The position numbers were made by a program, and so were the translations under genes. A stretch of 6,259 nt of DNA. It comes from Alphaproteobacteria bacterium HGW-Alphaproteobacteria-13. GTDB taxonomy: Bacteria > Pseudomonadota > Alphaproteobacteria > Sphingomonadales > Sphingomonadaceae. The stretch's first letter is position 1. Each line of letters opens with the position of its first letter. Shown in pieces: positions 4,372 through 6,259 of the stretch. Below the pieces are notes generated by a model. The model was not told the DNA's origin. It ran no database searches and was given only the letters and a program-made list of their open reading frames with translations. The DNA lies in the NCBI GenBank assembly GCA_002842935.1, contig PHEM01000193.1, positions 1-6,259 of the forward strand, given 5' to 3'.

Positions 4372-5738
4372 TCCCCCGGTTCCCTATAGCGGTCGCGCAG
4401 GCGGTCCTGCCGCGTCGTCAGCGACTGGCGCTTGCCGTCGATCCAGATCGCGGCGGGGCGGCTGCCGAGTTCCAGCGGATCGCCGTCCCAGATCACCACG
4501 TCGCCGACGCGCCCGGCCGCCAGCGACCCGATCACGCCGTCCATGCCGACGGCGCGCGCCGGGGCGCTGCTGATCGCGGCGAAGGCCTGGTCCCAGCTCA
4601 GCCCGCTGGCACCGGGCAGGCGCGACAGACCGACCAGATTGCCGGCATATTGCGTGACATAGCCCATCTTGTGCGCGTCATCATCGTCGAACACGCCGAC
4701 CGATATATCGACGCCCGCCGCCTTCAGCCGCCCGGCGTTCGACTGCGTGGCGCCGAGCCGTTCGAAGCTGTCGGGCAAGTCGCTGAGCGGCGACAGCAGC
4801 ACCGGCACCTTCGCCGCCGCGATCTCGCGCGCGACGAGCCAGCCTTCGGTCGCGCCGACCAGGACGAGCTTGAGCGCCGGAAACTCGCTTTTCAGCTTGA
4901 GTATATTCAGCAGGTCGGCGGCGCGGTCGGCGCGCACGAACAGCGGCGTCGTGCCGTCGATCACGCGCACCAGCGCATCGGCGTCGGCGCGCTGGATCAT
5001 CGCGTCATTGCCCCATTGCGCCAGCGCGGCGGGATCGCGGGCATAGCTGCGCGCCGCCAGCAATTGTTCGCGGAACAGCAGGAAGGTCGCGGCGCGGCTG
5101 CCGCCCGCCTTCGCCGCGCCGTCCTCGCCGAACGCGACATATTGCAGGGCGCGCGGGCGCGTCACCATGTCCATGTCGTCGCCCAGATCGACGACGGCGC
5201 CCTGGCCCGCGAACAGATTGCTGCTGCCCGACGGTGCGACGATCGCGCGCGTCACGCCCGACGCGCGATTGACCGCGACGGGCGAACCCATGGGATTGAG
5301 CGCGGGCGCGATGTCCAGCCCGGCGGCAAAGCGCGTCCGGGCCGCCGCGCGATCGTTGGAACCGGGGACGGCATCGACCTCGACCAGCCCGACGCGGCTG
5401 AACGCCGCGACGATGCCCGGCGTCACCCAGCGCCCTTCGGCATCGACCTGCTCGACCCCGGCCGGAACCGCGACGCCCGCCCCCGCCGCGACGACCTTTC
5501 CGCCGCGCACGACGACCGTACCGCCCTCAACCGGCGCGCTGCCGTCGCCGATGACGAGCCGCGCGTTGGTGATCGCGATATCCTGCGCGGCGACGGGAAG
5601 CGCGATGGCCATCAGGACGACCCCGACCACCGCTCGTGTCGAGCGAAGTCGAGACACCCCGAAGGCGCGCACGAACGAGGGGCATCTCGACTTCGCTCGA
5701 TGCGAACGGGGATGGGAGGGCGTGAAAAGCTTCGTCAT
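4341..5738 (-). CDS. Exported amidohydrolase-superfamily protein lacking metal-ligand motifs (probable non-catalytic paralogue)
   Basis: The 465-residue protein has the amidohydrolase layout: an N-terminal β-sandwich start (ITNARLVIGDG, 56-66), the VTPG turn (105-108), a TIM-barrel region with SGVTRAIVAPSG (160-171), and a C-terminal GSLAAGRVGDVVIWDGDPL (404-422). Active members have HxH shortly after the turn; here the positions read AAFSRVG, with Phe113 and Arg115. Later barrel segments read FVRADRA (267-273), VGATEGW (294-300) and FDDDDAHKM (350-358), without the expected His or Asp patterns, so a catalytic metal centre is unlikely. A hydrophobic segment (about 37-51) ending PVAA before Gln52 looks like a signal peptide, implying export. 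It is preceded by a long basic region encoded by a repeat. The ATG start (5738-5736) overlaps the upstream gene's stop and has AAGGGG 7 nt upstream. An in-frame GTG at 5657 would give a compact 24-residue signal peptide but lacks a good ribosome site. Confidence 0.85.
   Translation of the reverse strand: MTKLFTPSHPRSHRAKSRCPSFVRAFGVSRLRSTRAVVGVVLMAIALPVAAQDIAITNARLVIGDGSAPVEGGTVVVRGGKVVAAGAGVAVPAGVEQVDAEGRWVTPGIVAAFSRVGLVEVDAVPGSNDRAAARTRFAAGLDIAPALNPMGSPVAVNRASGVTRAIVAPSGSSNLFAGQGAVVDLGDDMDMVTRPRALQYVAFGEDGAAKAGGSRAATFLLFREQLLAARSYARDPAALAQWGNDAMIQRADADALVRVIDGTTPLFVRADRAADLLNILKLKSEFPALKLVLVGATEGWLVAREIAAAKVPVLLSPLSDLPDSFERLGATQSNAGRLKAAGVDISVGVFDDDDAHKMGYVTQYAGNLVGLSRLPGASGLSWDQAFAAISSAPARAVGMDGVIGSLAAGRVGDVVIWDGDPLELGSRPAAIWIDGKRQSLTTRQDRLRDRYREPGEGALPKAYDR
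5630..5709. repeat. Structured repeat of two tandem hairpins inside the signal-peptide coding region
   Basis: Two 31-nt arms, 5630-5660 and 5679-5709, are inverted copies matching at 26 of 31 positions. They share the core TCGAGCGAAGTCGAGA and are separated by an 18-nt centre. Each arm is also a small hairpin: GTGTC…GACAC in the left arm, and GCATC…GATGC in the right arm (given in the same orientation). Four of the five differences between the arms form two complete base-pair changes within these hairpins. I recognise the CTCGACTTCGCTCGA core as a dispersed motif common in sphingomonad genomes, usually intergenic; this is recollection, not a search. On the minus strand the element is read in frame as roughly residues 10-37 of the amidohydrolase-like protein. 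Confidence 0.8.
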
Positions 5739-6259
5739 TTCACATCCCCTTCACCCGGCTGCCCCAGTTCGAAGTCGCTGACGGGCCGCCGTTTCGGGTC
5801 CATCGCATCGAACATCAGCGCGCCGTCGATCCAGACCTTTTCGGGCCGTGTATAGGCACTGAACGGGTTGCCGTTCCACAGCACCGCGTCGGCCATCTTG
5901 CCCGGCGTCAGGCTGCCCGTGTCGTCGGCGATGCCCAGCGCCTTCGCGGGGTTCGACGACAGCCAGGTCCACGCCTGTTCGTCGCTGATCTCGATACCCA
6001 TGCGGCGTCCGGCCTTCAGCGCCTTGGCCGCTTCCTGGTTGAGCCGCTGGATCTGGTTCGCGTCGTCCGAATGGACGATGGTGCAGGCGCCGGCCTGGTG
6101 GACGAGCGGAATATTCTCGTTGATGCCGTCATAGCCTTCCATCTTGAAGCCCCACCAGTCGGCCCAGATCGCCGCGCAAATGCCCTCCTTCGCCAGCAGG
6201 TCGGCGACCTTATAGCCTTCGACGGCGTGGTGGAACGCCGTCACCTTATAGCCGAACTC
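5735..6259 (-). CDS. Amidohydrolase, C-terminal part (gene runs off the right edge)
   Basis: The last 174 codons of an amidohydrolase-superfamily gene are present; the frame is open to position 6259, so the true start lies outside. The segment contains TAFHHAVEGYK (codons from about 6241), with His residues suited to metal binding, then IWADWWGFKMEGYDGI, and IVHSDD (Asp near 6067-6061) at the place of the conserved barrel-end Asp. It ends with LTPGKMADAVLWNGNPFSAY, the usual closing β-sandwich segment. This pattern fits the imidazolonepropionase-like group of metal-dependent amidohydrolases, and the visible ligands suggest an active enzyme. The substrate cannot be told. The metal-binding HxH expected at the N-terminus and any signal peptide are outside the window. 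Its TGA (5737-5735) overlaps the ATG of the downstream paralogue, so the two are cotranscribed and probably translationally coupled, and their products may work together. Confidence 0.9.
   Translation of the reverse strand, partial: EFGYKVTAFHHAVEGYKVADLLAKEGICAAIWADWWGFKMEGYDGINENIPLVHQAGACTIVHSDDANQIQRLNQEAAKALKAGRRMGIEISDEQAWTWLSSNPAKALGIADDTGSLTPGKMADAVLWNGNPFSAYTRPEKVWIDGALMFDAMDPKRRPVSDFELGQPGEGDVK

Noticed and set aside
3072..5855. A 927-codon open frame on the plus strand
   Set aside because: It runs out of frame through the symporter and antisense through the amidohydrolase genes, and the product is Arg-rich with no recognisable domain. It is a shadow of GC-rich codon use.

Overview
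The window reads as part of the chromosome of a GC-rich alphaproteobacterium, most likely a sphingomonad. This is inferred from base composition, the protein flavour, and two families of short structured repeats that I associate with sphingomonad genomes. Only ordinary chromosomal genes are visible: no phage, transposase, CRISPR array, rRNA or tRNA.

Right-to-left block (minus strand, 2990 down to 1): glmM (phosphoglucosamine mutase), a small cysteine-rich DUF1272 protein, a fused ThiD–VOC protein and the first 49 codons of rnhB (ribonuclease HII). The first three are packed with a 1-nt gap and a 4-nt stop/start overlap, so they look like one operon. The ThiD–VOC and rnhB genes are separated by a 130-nt interval made of a repeat element with two near-identical palindromes exactly 100 nt apart. 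One palindrome abuts the thiD stop codon and the other supplies the Shine-Dalgarno sequence of rnhB.

Middle: a 112-nt divergent spacer, then a plus-strand gene for a dicarboxylate/amino-acid:cation symporter (SLC1/DAACS fold), started at a GTG codon. It keeps the substrate-site residues of the last transmembrane helix but has lost the NMDGT sodium motif. It ends 2 nt from the stop of the next, convergent gene, and a 10-bp inverted repeat spans both stops.

Right block (minus strand, 6259 down to 4341): two tandem amidohydrolase-superfamily genes overlapping by 4 nt. The upstream one is cut by the window edge and retains His/Asp metal-ligand motifs. The downstream one has lost the HxH motif and other expected ligands, so it looks like a non-catalytic partner. 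Its signal-peptide region is interrupted in frame by a structured repeat made of two hairpins with compensatory base-pair changes.

Most gene functions here are housekeeping (peptidoglycan precursor, thiamine, RNA/DNA hybrid removal). The interesting points are the ThiD–VOC fusion, the repeats acting as a ribosome-binding site and as coding sequence, the motif-degenerate transporter and the apparent active/inactive amidohydrolase pair.
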